From contig JAZARR010000110.1 of NCBI GenBank assembly GCA_037389465.1, forward strand, positions 655,501 through 719,500: a stretch of 64,000 bases of DNA. The letters are read 5' to 3'. Positions 34,801 to 47,400 of this stretch are shown one piece after another. The notes under the pieces were generated by a model. It saw only the letters and a program-made list of their open reading frames with translations. It did not search any database and had not been told where the DNA came from. The position numbers were made by a program, and so were the translations under genes. Every line of letters starts with the position of its first letter. The first letter of the stretch is position 1. Source of the DNA: Baylisascaris procyonis. Taxonomy: Eukaryota > Nematoda > Chromadorea > Rhabditida > Ascarididae.

Positions 34801-36428
34801 AAATCGTTTTGACTTAGGAGTATTTATATTTCTCAGATTTATGATTTCTTCAAAACAGAATGTAAATTATCCATCAAAGAATTTGCATAAATAATGCAAA
34901 TTATTAATAAAGAATTTGCCTAAGTAAACTGTATATAAGCACCGCTCTATGTCAATAAATTCATTGGCTCCTTCATTGGTTCGTCCAACCGTTGAACAGT
35001 GTGTTTTGCCGCAGCTGAATGGTAACAAAAACTGAATTGTAACCAAGATTAGCCCCTTATGATTTCATTAGTTAAATTTTGATTCCATTAAAGGGAGCTT
35101 TGAAGATTTGTTGCTTTGTTTTGGATTTTTTATGCATTCTTTTTGTTAAGTTTGTAGAATGCTATGGAAAATTATTCATTTATGAGATATTTTATCAGGC
35201 TCATTTCAAACATTAACAGTATGGAAAGAGGGGGAAGAGAAAGAAAATGAGAGGATGGTTGGTTACCTTCCCGTTTCCCTACTCGCCCCTTCCAACCAGA
35301 ATTGTTGGATGGGACGCGGCGGATATGGGGGAGGAGGGGTAATCGATGGCAAGAAAAGAAAAAAGGTTCGTAGAAATGATACAGATCTATGCCGCTTAAA
35401 ACCTTTCCATTTAGAATTTTTGACTACGTCCATTGATTATGCATAAACCTTTCCTGTTGAGTTTGGTGCTATGTACTTTTTGACCACCCCATTGGTTTTA
35501 TGTTGAAAGTAATGCGCTCTTGTAAACTGTAAAACAAGCTAACAGGGTCGGCATAATAGGGGCACCGGGAATTCCACTTAACAAATCCATAGGTTGCTGG
35601 AAAATAATTATGCAAGCAGCAATTTCTTTTTATTTAAAGCGATCCGACGATTCGTTCTTTTCTCTCAGCCTAAGTGAAAGTGAGATGTGATCCGATCCCT
35701 GTAAATATATTTAGATACACTCCCCGTCATTACTGCAAATTTGGAAGTTTTGTAATAACTGAACGAAGAAGAAACTAACTGAAATCGAAAAAGTCAGGTG
35801 TAAGTATGGGGTGTAAGGTACTAGATTAGAAAAAAAAGGAAACCATAAGACATTTAGGTATTAAAATATTTCGGCTTTGACAGCTTAGGTTTTGGTATAG
35901 TGCCACCCAACTGGTCACAAAATATGTGCCAACTTTCGATGCCACATTTATGCATTTATAGCTTTCTTAAAAATTGTTGCACTAACTTAAAACTTGATAT
36001 GCTTGGTCATTCATTCATCTTATATTAGAGGTTATATCCACCGAATTTCATAACTCCAATTTTGGTAGTTATCAGGCTGAAACTAGCGAATATATAAGCA
36101 CATATAGACAGATATACAAAATCTTTGCAGTGCGATTTTTAAGTGCAAATTTGCAAAGTACGGAAATGTGTTGACCCGGCTAAGTAGGTGTGGGATTACG
36201 TTATTTAAATTTTTTTTTTTTAGCCCGAAAGGAAGTGATTGCGGTATCGTGAATGTTAATATTCCCACTTCGGGTGCCGAGATTGGTGGCGCATTTGGAG
36301 GTGAAAAGGAGACAGGTGGAGGACGAGAGTCTGGTTCTGACTCTTGGAAGCAGTATATGAGACGCTCGACATGTACTATTAACTACAGTGATGCGCTTCC
36401 ATTAGCTCAGGGAATCAAGTTCGAATAA
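28804..36428 (+). CDS. ALDH7A1: ALDH7A1/antiquitin, alpha-aminoadipic semialdehyde dehydrogenase (complete)
   Basis: Ten exons fit in phase: 28804-29023, 29846-29991, 30677-30839, 31219-31370, 31726-31893, 32631-32777, 33053-33208, 33660-33800, 34601-34704 and 36224-36428, giving 533 residues (human 539). I chose the ATG at 28804 because [20 protein letters not shown] looks like a mitochondrial presequence ahead of the conserved [15 protein letters not shown]; in-frame ATGs at 28753 and 28777 are alternatives. Signatures are [45 protein letters not shown] (cofactor), LLELGGNNA with the catalytic Glu (about residue 287), [12 protein letters not shown] with the catalytic Cys (about 321) and the C-terminal [20 protein letters not shown]. 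The family oxidises alpha-aminoadipic semialdehyde in lysine breakdown, NAD-dependent, in mitochondrion and cytosol; the nematode name is alh-9. The exon 4 donor (AAAAA|GTTTTT) is weak, and the exon 9 acceptor is duplicated. Confidence 0.95.
30490..30503. repeat. G14 tract in an ALDH7A1 intron
   Basis: Seven T at 30483-30489 are followed by fourteen G. It lies in the intron before exon 3, about 175 nt upstream of the acceptor. Confidence 0.95.
33959..33975. repeat. C17 tract in an ALDH7A1 intron
   Basis: Seventeen C in a row, the longest oligo-G/C tract in the window, lie in the intron between exons 8 and 9. The flanking DNA is also pyrimidine-rich (CCTTCC before, CCCCTCCCCTCCCTCTTC from 34014). 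Confidence 0.95.
34561..34626 (+). repeat. 33-bp tandem duplication spanning the ALDH7A1 exon 9 acceptor
   Basis: ATTTCAGGTTGCTGGATTGG at 34561 recurs as ATTTCAGGTTGGTGGATTGG at 34594, 33 bp downstream, and the similarity covers the rest of each unit. Each copy has a complete TTTCAG|GTTG acceptor. The distal copy fits the ALDH7A1 reading ([12 protein letters not shown]). Using the proximal copy (exon start 34568) would add exactly 11 codons in frame ([11 protein letters not shown]). The proximal copy also carries GAA|GTAAGT, a perfect donor, so an 18-nt micro-exon is possible. Confidence 0.85.
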
Positions 36429-36605
36429 GTTGGAATTCAGCTCCAACTTGTCAAGCCTACCTCTTGCCACATCATTCATACATTTTCTACACTGAAGAAT
36501 TTTTTTTTTGTCGCAGATGTGTTTATCATATATATTTGTGTTTTATAGAATATTTAGCATTTGTTAGTTAATAGGCTGTTTACATTATTATATTTTTTAT
36601 AGTTA

Positions 36606-36611
36606 AATAAA
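36606..36611 (+). promoter_or_regulatory. Polyadenylation signal, ALDH7A1 gene
   Basis: AATAAA lies 178 nt after the ALDH7A1 TAA (36426-36428). The 3' UTR between them is T-rich and has no other candidate signal. Confidence 0.6.
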
Positions 36612-36887
36612 TTTTTCACTTCGTCAAGCTTTCACTTAATTTTTGATCACTTTTATTGCGTATACTTTTCTTGAGGCCTGCTACTTGTTGAATATTGGTC
36701 ATTTCCTGGTTATTGTACATCGTAGTTCTATCTTTTCTATATGCGGTGTCTATTTTTGGGCTGATGAAAGTGTGATTCGCATCTTTTAATGGTTGATAAT
36801 TATTGCCACTATTTTATTTTCCATCTTTTATTACGACGATATAATTAATGATTCTGCATGATTGATCCGAAGTTGGCGTTCAATGTG

Positions 36888-36913
36888 GTTCCGGTCCTGA
36901 CTAGAACCGGAAC
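36888..36913. repeat. 8-bp GC-rich inverted repeat
   Basis: GTTCCGGT (36888-36895) and ACCGGAAC (36906-36913) are perfect complements separated by 10 nt. It is notable because the surrounding DNA is AT-rich. Confidence 0.7.
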
Positions 36914-37084
36914 GAGAGCAGGTGTTCAATCAATGGTCATATGGAGATGGGCTAAATCGAGTTTACGCCTCCAATGAGTTAAAGCCGACCACCCAGCAAG
37001 GATCATTTTTAAAATAGTTGCTCTAATATATTTGTTTATACGTTTAAAATAAAACATATATGCTATTGGTTTTTTCTTTTTCAG

Positions 37085-37133
37085 TGAAAAAGCTATGTTG
37101 CTTTCAATTGTTTACGATGACATTGCCGTTGAG
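37085..37133 (+). other. Exon-like segment, possible alternative first exon of the S9 peptidase
   Basis: TTTTTCTTTTTCAG (AG at 37083-37084) precedes a 49-nt segment that ends GAG|GTGAGA. An ATG at 37095 opens 13 codons (MLLSIVYDDIAVE) ending in phase 0. The peptidase exon at 38417 opens in phase 0 after its own TTTCAG and runs in frame into the ATG at 38456 through TWKDSLIDSRLEK. A spliced product would thus begin 26 residues earlier than the start I chose. Both splice sites are good, but conservation of the extra residues cannot be judged. Confidence 0.4.
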
Positions 37134-37314
37134 GTGAGAAACGAGGGAACGCTTCAATGAAAGTCAAAATATTCAATGATTTTAATTACTGCTTATAACT
37201 TGTTAAATAGTAGACGTTAATAATATATAGCTGAACTGCCACTTGAGGGTTAAATAGCACTTGGTTGGACAAAACTTTACAAACATAATGCATACATGAG
37301 TAATTCGATTTGAC

Positions 37315-37358
37315 TCTCCAGTATTCGGGCAAATTTACGCTTGCCCGAATATTGGAGA
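37315..37358. repeat. 18-bp inverted repeat (hairpin) with an 8-nt loop
   Basis: TCTCCAGTATTCGGGCAA (37315-37332) and TTGCCCGAATATTGGAGA (37341-37358) are complementary over 18 bp with one mismatch, around the loop ATTTACGC. A partial third copy, TATTCGGG, follows at 37361. It lies between the ALDH7A1 3' end and the peptidase, with no terminal target-site duplication seen. It may be a structured RNA, an insertion relic or a protein-binding site. Confidence 0.85.
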
Positions 37359-38455
37359 AATATTCGGGTAAAGAAGGCTATGAAACCTTAAAATTTTGCC
37401 AGCCACTATCCTCTCATTTATGTTAGTGGATTTGCACGCATTGTTTTGTAGAAGTTGCGTGGAACCTTTCTTCTAGATCTACTAACTTTTGCATTGAAGG
37501 GATTGGAAGTGGGAGTTTAGAAAAGAAAAGTTCATCGATGGTGATTTGTTTTTTGTTTGTTGGTGGTAGTTGTTTTTTATGGCTCGGTAGCTTAATCCAA
37601 GGTGCCGAGCTTCCGACTTCATTTTATAACAGAAGTCAACTAGATTTTCGAACTTTCTGGACTCGAATATTAACGGCTGTGGCGATGTTCAGGAATCCAA
37701 ACTCAACTGCTATCCTTTACACGTAAGGGTTTGTCTCTGTAGTTGAGGGAATCATTTCAACGGAGATTTTTCGCATTGCCTGGGGCAACGGTGTGATGCA
37801 GAACCAAGCCTGAACAAACAAGTCTGTCAAAAAGAACTAGCAGAACGGAGAGTTAAAACTCTTGAAATTTCAATGAAAATTTAGGCACGCAAATTCTTTC
37901 GGAGCCATATAATTGGTAATTGTAGTGTTTGATTGTGGGAATGGCCGCAACTAACAATAAAACCCTTCTAAATATTTCGAAAATTCCCATAGGTACCACT
38001 TGGTGCAAACCTGAGACCATAAGTTTAGCCCTAACCTTCCCGCATCACAAATATTTGCCCAAGTTTTTGTGCTAAAGAGGTTTTTGCTAAATACAAGAAA
38101 GATTTTTGGATCGACGGGAAAAATAAGCATAACGCATCTTAGGGTGACAACTTTGTGGGGACTAATAAGGGGATTGTGGGCACTGAATCGGAAGGAGATT
38201 AAAAGGAGGAAGGGCAAAAAATGGCATTTTCCGTTGCATGAAATCCTGAGTTGAAAAAAAAAACAGGGTTGAAAGAATGCAATCGACTTCGTCGGCGTTG
38301 AGGAAAAGAGTGCCTTAATCAAGCAACAATGGACATCTAAGAATAATTCAAACGTCCTTCTTTTTCCTTCCAAGTCAAATCAACCTTCAGCTAATCATTC
38401 GGCAGTTCGATTTCAGACGTGGAAAGATTCCCTGATCGACTCTCGACTAGAGAAA

Positions 38456-41400
38456 ATGGCGAGAGTATCAGATTACGGTAGTTGGCACAGTAATATCGAC
38501 GTGGATATTATCATCAGTGGTAATTGTAAAACTATTTGTGAGCTGCAAGCAAATGATGGCAAGTTTTAAAGACTTCTTCAAAAATTATTTTTAGATTCGT
38601 TCAATGAGGAAGAAATTTTTTGCTTATAAACGTTTTGACCTTATTTATTCATTTTTGGTTTTCTAAATCGTACTACCCTATATACGGTATGTAGAATACG
38701 GTACGTAGCCCTTCAGCTGCACGAAAATTGCATTCTACAGTAGTCCTCATTTGTCAGCTTTTCATGTGTACCACTAGTGTTTGTATGGGCTTTTTTGTCC
38801 ATTTCAGGGGAAGGGGGACTAAAGACTAAAATTAGAGTTTTAGAAACTCACTCGATGCCATTATAGAGATAGAACCGTGGAGCATTGACATTTATATGGA
38901 TTTCATTCTTCTTAAGAAAAATAAAATATTGCTTTGTGTTTGAAAAAAAAAAAGAAATTTGGTCACATATTTAAACATATAAAGAAAATTGGGCCTTAAT
39001 TTATTCTAAAAAAAGTGCTAAAAAAACTTTGTAAAAATAATGTTGGTCGGCTAATAGATCGTAATTATTGGCATAATTGGAGCAATTACACTAATTCTAG
39101 TTTATTTATATACATTCGCCATCCTCTCTAATTATAGTGGCTAATTTTGCAGAATCGGTGTTCTGGATAGAACAATTGTTTCCAGATGGTTGTCGATGCA
39201 TTTTTGAAAGTAAAAATGGATGTAGTCCAGTCCAATGGACACCATCACATATGAGCGTTCGTAATCGAGGTAATAAATTTTTTTTTTTTTGCACCTTTCC
39301 GCTTGTGCAAAACCAATATTAGAAAGTTATTCTCCTCAAACATAGAAGGATAATTTTAATCATTTTTAGACGACAGATAAACGATTCGTGGTGTTTATCG
39401 CCTATTGATTACTGCTCGATGGGAATAGATAGCTTTACGATACTCTTATATATGATTGCCGATTATATGTGAACTATCGTTCCATTTGAGCCTTCTAGAA
39501 AATTTAGGATTTCGAAATTTACTTCAATTTCATTTTTAATTCAACAATTTTATTGCCACTATTGGAAACCTTTCCAAATGTATGTATCTGTGCCATGTTG
39601 CACTAGGCAGCTTATTCACCTCGTTAACGCTGATATAGCTTATATCCTGGATTGTAATCTCCCACTAATTCAGCATAGTTTTTCATTGCCAATTTATATG
39701 CTGTCATAATCGACGTGGTTGTTTCGGCCACTATTGTGTTCAATCTTTTAGTTCTTTGTTAAACTGTTTGAATTAATTCGTGTACAATGGTGTTTAGAGA
39801 TATGTGGTAGTTAGGTGTAAGCAGCTTGTTGCAGTACATGAATATGGTGGCGGTTCGTTTATTGTTGTCGACGGATCGGTGTTGTTTATCACAACCACAG
39901 GTATATACAAGCAACGATCGGCTGATTCGGCACCGGAAGTTATTTTCGAAGGTGGTTCATCGCGTCGTTTCGCTGATCTCTTCTATAATGGGGTTTGCTC
40001 TTTAATCTATTATTTCTTGTGTGATGCTCACTTTTGCGCTGTGAATTCTGCGTAAATTGCAATGATTTTTGGATCTTTCTTTCTTATTGCCTCTTATTTA
40101 TTACTTTACCAAAGAGTTTCATTCGAAATATTTTTATAATTTCACTTGATGAATAGATATTTTTTCAAGAAATTATTTAAACTAAGTTTGTCGCACCGTG
40201 GTTATTTGCATCGTATCATTTAAAATGGTAATGTCATTGTACACCTTCTAGCACATTAAATAAAGATGCAAAACGAGCAAGAAAAATCGTTGAAATCTTT
40301 TATGAATGCGATGATGCACAAAAGTATTATATTAGAATTCACCTCTCTAAATAAAATCTATCTATTCGAATTCTTTTAAATATTTTCGGCATTTGTAAAG
40401 ATATGCCAAAGTGTTCAAACATTTAGGCACACATATGGTCGCATTTCTTATTTCTGCATTCTATATCTAAATAATAGCTTTAGGGCAATTTATATGTCGT
40501 CGAAGAGGTGCATTCAAATGAATCTCATTTCCCTCAGAATCGTATCTCGAGAATCTCATCCTCCGGAGAGGTGCAATCCTTTGTAAGCTTTATCACACTC
40601 ATCTTTTTACACTCAGAAATTGTGCTTTTGTGTTTAGGTCGATGAAGGTTGAACGGGAACGAATACTCACATTAAACGCTATAGATCGATGATGAAATCA
40701 AGAATTTAAAGACTGGAGATTATTTATTAAAAGATTGCTCTTTGTTAGGTTTTGTTCGCCTAACGACTATTGCAGCCAAATATCGGGTGGGAATTTCACC
40801 AGCGCCCACGTTAATCGTTTTGATAAGGATTAATAGCATATATACGCTATTGAAAAAATTGCTTGTATTTGCTTTGAAATAAAAGCTATTTTAAACTTAT
40901 GCAGCAGTTATTGTTCTAGGTTTCTGGTGCGGATTTCTATGCATGGCCTCGTGTTAGTCCAGATGGGAAGTACTTCTCATGGATGCAATGGAATCTTCCT
41001 TTTATGGTACGTTTTAAAACGCACATTAATTTTATTTTACGATGAATTTTTCTCTTTTCTAAACATTTGAAATATACGGGGTGGGGGGGGGGGGAGGTTG
41101 TTCTTTTCATTGATAAGAAAATAACACAAATTATTGATCGTTGCAGTTGTTTATATAATTTTATTTTTGTAATCAAAAAGTATTCCATTCGTTACACAAA
41201 CACTGCGCTACGATACAGCTTGCTTTAAAAAAGATAATACATGAGGGATCGATGCGCCAAGATTAGGAAGGAATGCAAATGAGTGCACTGGTATAGATAC
41301 GGATAATGGCTACCTGTTGTGGATATTTGTACCCCTCTGCTCGAGGTTGCGACCGGGCAGTAGGTTTAAACTTTACCTTGTATTTAAATCATCGCTTGGG

Positions 41401-44400
41401 AAATTAAGCTTTCGAATGCGTGCTTATAATAAGGGATTTTTGCTTGCGGAAAAGCGTATTGAATTATTGAGCGAGTTTTATCAGCATTTCATAAATTTCA
41501 CTTAATACTGTATATATTTCAGCCATGGGATGAAACAAGCATTAGAGTGGCGCAATTATTGGCGGATGGAACACTTAGTGAGCCGGTGATGGAACTCTCG
41601 AGTAAAGGTGTTAACTTCCATGCTCCCGAATGGGATCCGGAATCTCGGCTACATGTTATCAGTGATCAAACGAATTGGTGGAATGTCTACTCGGTAATGT
41701 GGCTTGTAACCCGCATTCTTGTTTTATTTTCTCTCTTTTATTCAAAAATCTATGTTTATTGAAACGACAAACTTTTATACATGACTGTATTCTACTGAGG
41801 GGAGATCCTTACAAGACGTTCAATATATCTACATCTCGAAATATAAAGTTAGAAGTGAAGATGCTTATGCAACGAGTGGTGATAGTAATAACAGAGCTGG
41901 AATGCGGCTATATCATCCTCGCCTAGCGGTATTTAGCGTTGCTGTGCATCCATCGGCCATGCTGTTAGCGTTGATCAAATACCGAGAGGGGAGAGGAGGA
42001 AGGGAAGTTAGCAATACAATGCATCTAACCAAAATTCGAGCGTGAACTTCGATTGACTTTACAATATATGCCAGAACCCAATGAAGACGTTGCCTGCAAA
42101 TGCGTGCAAATCCATGATTATCTTTGTCGAATCAATGCTGTAGCACTGAAATGTCACGAACGTTTCAATGCCTCTTATTGTTGATTATAATATAAAATAT
42201 TAACCGTATATTCGTATAGCATCATATATCAGCCATGTCGGCTGTACTCTCATTGTTAGCATTATATGCTTATCAACTGAGTTGTGTTATGTGCACATTA
42301 AAAATAATGCGGCATAAGCAAAAAAAAGGTGGTGGAAGCATTTGCAATGGCTCAGTGGTAAAGCATTCGCACAGCATGGTAATGGTCATGGGTTCGCAAC
42401 CTTTGTGATGAATATTTCTATTTGTCATTGAGCAGTGCTCATCGATGTCATTCATCTATGCATAACATTTTTTAAGAGCATTTTAAATTCATCATCGATA
42501 CTTAGTCACTGATTTGATACAACGAGTGTTTTATAATATAAAAGTTATTTGGCCTATTTATTGTAGGTCGACATTGAAAAGGGACAACTTGGAGAGAACG
42601 TTTTCAGTGTCAATGAAGAAATCGGTATGCCACAGTGGCAATTCGCTGACCGTCATTATGCGACAAATCAATATGGTAGTTTGCATTCTTTTATTTATGC
42701 AATAATTTAGATTTTTATTTTTTGTAACGTTTTGATTTTTAAATTCTGATTTAAATAAAACTTTCCATTCCGTACGTGATGAAAAGAGGTTCCTGAAATT
42801 TGAGGTGAAGATAGTTTGGAATTTTAAAATTCTTTTCAATGCTGATCCATGGATGTATGAAGAAAAATAGTGAAAATTGTAAACGTCCCGATGACATCTA
42901 TTGGAGATGTGATGAATATATAGGCATGAATTAATGCTATAAGCAGCAACAGAAAGTTAAGGGTATTGGAGAAATGTTCGGATTGAAAGCCGAATCTTAC
43001 TCATCCGTTTTCGCTTGTACGCCAACTTCAACAGTTGTGCCAAACGGTTTCATAGTGGATTAATCTTGACGAGCTCTTGTTAGTATCCACAATGAAATGC
43101 TAAGAAATGACATTGATCAAAGATTGTGGGTAGTAGGCAAGGGTTGCTTGTGACTAATATGCTGGTGCGCATTTAATGTTGTATTATCTATTCACTTTTC
43201 TAACAATATAGTTAGAAGAGCACTAGTTTCTTTTTTCATTGCCTGATGTTTACCCTTGAATGAACTGAGACAGACTGGGTTTGTGGGTCAGAGTGATGAT
43301 GTCTAAAAGCGATTCTTTGGTGTGCGATTGGCAAAACACAGCCTGGGAAAGTGCGGCCAACACGTATTGTGAGGGGAAGTTAATTTCGGGGTTTAATTAG
43401 TGCTTGTAAATTTCTGAAGGATAGCTCTCCCTGCTTGTTGTGTATAGAAAGTGTGAAGATAAATGGAAAGTCCTTTGAGGAAGATTTTTCTGCAAGCATA
43501 ATTTGTCCTCTATTTAATGGACAGGGATCGAAACTGAAATGAACGCGTTGTGAGTATTTAACTAGAAATTTGCTTGCGCAGAGTTTTTCAGAATATGCAA
43601 ATTTAGGATTTATTTTTAAATACCTGCAAGAATTTGCTCGGAGATGAGTATTTATGGTGCAAATCCAACTTAGCTTGGCAAGGTAAGTCGATTTATATGC
43701 ATTCGCCAATGATGGGATGCGAGCGGAATGCGCTTCGATCACTACACCCACTAGTTCAGTCCCACCAAAATCCTGTCCTGTTTCGGCTCCGGGGAGCCGA
43801 TTTCAAAAATTTTAGGGGATCATTTGATACGTTCACCTTTATCAAAATTTAGTTTGTTTGAATGTGAATTGACAAATTATCAATAATATTATTCAGCTGT
43901 ATGAAATCTTGAACTGCGGGTATATTATATCATTATTGCAGGTATATTGATGAATATATCTGGGAAGTTGTATTTTAAATGGCGAAACGGAAAAGTAGAT
44001 CGTCTAGAAACATCGCTGTACACAGAGTTCAGATGTGTTGCGTTGAATAAACGCAATCTTGCTTATTGCATTGCTTCAGGCCCGACGAGATCATCATCGG
44101 TGATTCGTATCGATATCGAAAGCAAAGAGGTAGATATTTAATTTATTTGAATTTATTTTTCTAACGAATTGGAATAACCTGTGTTAGGTATAAGCTTTAT
44201 TGAATTACCCCATAAGTGCTCATGTTTTCGTATATGGTAATACTTTAAAGTTTTTAAAAAGTTTCTAGTGAATATCTTTATAAATCTTTTCCGAGAAAAA
44301 AATAATTCGAGGAAATTTACAATTTTTTACTTATTGATGTTATCTAGAAAAGAAAGAATTTGCGTAAAAACTCATCGTATGAAAATTGTAATGTGAAATT

Positions 44401-47400
44401 TTTCTTTATTTTATCTTCGTCAATTATTTTATATATTATGTAATATCACTTAGGATTAAAATTTCACTAACTTTCATGTAGTCAAAAAATGAAAAAAAAA
44501 TCGTCGTTTTGGATAGTGAAAGCTTAGAGATCAAACAGGCGGATATAGTATTCGGTTTCCTTTCTTTTTTTTTGTTTATCAGTGATTACAGGTAACGGTT
44601 ATAAGAGAGTCAAGAGATGCGGCGCAGATTGATAGTCTGGATATATCGATAGCCGAGCTAATCGAGTTCCCTTCCGGCGGTTACGTCGTCAATGGCTGGT
44701 TTTATCCGCCTTTTGTAAGTTTACGTTTGTTTTGTAAAGAACGAATATTTACAAATAGAATTAATATTGATCACTCATAGCTGTTAGTAAGCTAATACTT
44801 CTCATTCTGAAAAATAAATTAGATTTAACATTGTTGGTTCCAGTTTGAAAAATTAGAAGTAAATTTAATTTTCTGAACTTTTCGTTGCGAATTTCTAAGA
44901 ACTTTCCATCGTATGGTAATAGCTTTCGCAGACATGAATAAGTATATATTTGTCTCATTTATTGTAAATTCCAACTTTTTTTCAATAAATCTTAGAAAAC
45001 CTTGAAATTTTCCATTATGCTCCATGTCGCAAAATAGGATAAAGATGTTAATGATCGGATAGTAATTATACATATAAATTTTGCGTGGATTTAAGGTGAT
45101 TAACTCAAGTACCGTTATGGGGGAATTAAACGAAGAGCCTATTAAAGATTTGCTTATCGTGCAGGTGATATCCGCTAAAGCGATGCTAAGGAATGTGCAT
45201 TAATATGAAGCAGTGATCTTAAGGGATAGATCAGTCCACCCTTTGTGTTCTCTTTCCTTTATTTATTTTTAAATTTATTTAGAAAGTATAGCAGCTATGA
45301 ATTCCAGTGAAGAATTTAATAAATTTAATATTGTCAGTTAAATACTAGAAAATATATCAATTCGATTCCCAGAAAATGCATAAAATATTCGATTTATTTT
45401 TGAATTCTAGGTGGTATTTTGCGATCGATCGCATTGACGAGTAGTCAAAAAATTCATTTGCCTTCAGGTTTCAATATTTGTCTTTTAGATCTTCATAATA
45501 GACGGTATATTTACTGTATACATATATTTAGTCACGTTCGTTCATAGCACCGCAAGATACATTACCACCAGTGGTTTTAATGGCACATGGTGGTCCTACG
45601 GCGAATGCAACCAATTCACTCGATATGAAGATGCAGTATTTCACATCAAGGGGTTTTGCCGTTTTTGATGTCAATTATCGTGGCTCAACAGGTTTGTTCT
45701 AGAATAAAATAATTTTAGTGATAATTTTCTGGTATATTTCAACTAGATCAAATCTAATCTGATATAATAGTGGATAAATACCTGTTCCATTTATCTTCTA
45801 TTTCAAATCCGAAATGAGGGAACATATAAATCTAAACAATCACATTTTGCGTTCCATTGGGTTATTGTTCAGTTATTCGGAATAACAATTGAGGAAGTGG
45901 ATGGTGATAACCAAAATGCAATTAAAAATTCTCAGAATTCATATGTTTATGTTATTTTTTTCTTACAGAGGAGTTTAATGGTAGTGAATAAATGACGAAC
46001 TTCTTGAAATGGTTGTCTGAACAAATTTTATTTCGACGTTTACTTTAGATTCGAAATTTATTTTACTAATATCCGCTTGTACTCTTCATTAATATATTTT
46101 TTAAATTTTTCTCTCATTTCGTTAGAAGGCAGAATTTTTGAAGTAAGGGTACCATAAAGTCGCAATGACACCTGGGAACTATGAAGAGGAGATGGGAAAG
46201 GGGTGGGGTGTGGGGGGGGGGGTAAAGTGATGCTCAGACACCTCTAAATCAGTGCTTCAGGGAACAGATCATCGACTTCATTTTCGCATTTGTTACTATT
46301 AGTGAGGGATCCACAGACTGAGCGCACACTTGTTACTACTAGAAACTGTTTACTTTCAGTAGAGCAAAGAGTTTTTGGTAACAAAGTTTACCTCGAAAAT
46401 TTGATTATTTTCCCTCATCAGTAATGAAAATTCTTTAATAAATATATCAAAGGTTTGGGCACCGAATATAGAAATTTGTTACGAAATCAATGGGGCGTTG
46501 TGGATCGTGATGATATGATCAATGCGGCGAAATATCTCGTAAATAGTCGACGTGTCGATCCGAGAGGTGTATGTATAATGGGCAGTTCTGCGGGTGGTTA
46601 TTTACTTCTTTCAACAATTCTACATTCGGATATTATTAAAGCTGCCGCATCGCTTTATGGCGTTAGCGATTTAGTTGGTCTTTATAAGGTTTGAATTTTA
46701 TCCTTCATTTTTAATGTATTAAGCGCAGCTGTATGATTCTTAGCGATGAATTAACACGGAATTTAGTATTATTGATTTGTTTTTCTTCTATTCCCTTTAT
46801 GGATGGGATATTACTTTGGCTATACGATGCACTGAGAATGACGATAATTTGGCCTTTGAAACATTGAGTAAGAAACTTCAACGGATGTCACTCGAACTTT
46901 AATGTTCAATTTTGCGAAGCGATAAGTTACCAACTCAACTACGTGAGAACGACACATAACAGCAAAGTATTTACACTCCTGTCTAGTGTTTTGTTGCTCT
47001 AATTCGTATGGAAGAGGTTCAGAAACGACATATCGGAAGCGTGAATTGTTTAGTATTTTACAGGACACACATAAATTTGAATATGGTTATAATGAGCAAC
47101 TTATTGGCAAATATCCAGAAGAGGCACAAATATATGAAAGCAGATCACCAATTCGAATGGCCGATCGCTTACGTTGTCCGATTGCGTTCTTCCACGGGGA
47201 TGAGGACACAGTTGTGCCGCTTTCTCAGAGCATCTCACTTCACAACGCCCTTAAAACGAGGGGTGTGCCTACTATGTTGCTTATCTTCCCAGGTAATTTT
47301 TTGTAGAATTCATTCCTTTATTGATACGGCGTGAAAGCTATCGCGTTGTTTTCAAATGGCATACGAATGCAGTTAGCGTTCTCCGACAAGGGCCGGAAAA

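Larger units (their letters stand above)
36612..38416. other. Spacer between ALDH7A1 and the S9 peptidase
   Basis: About 1.8 kb. It holds two inverted repeats (36888-36913 and 37315-37358) and one exon-like segment (37085-37133), listed separately. A - strand open frame at 38373-37951 has no recognisable product. The spacing is long for a nematode operon. Confidence 0.5.

Noticed and set aside
37951..38373. 140-codon open frame on the - strand before the peptidase gene
   Set aside because: Its composition is dominated by F, L, S and K as expected from AT-rich antisense DNA. There are no splice sites or known motifs.
43380..43751. 123-codon open frame on the - strand in a peptidase intron
   Set aside because: No recognisable product; the intron boundaries on the + strand are firmly set by the peptidase frame.
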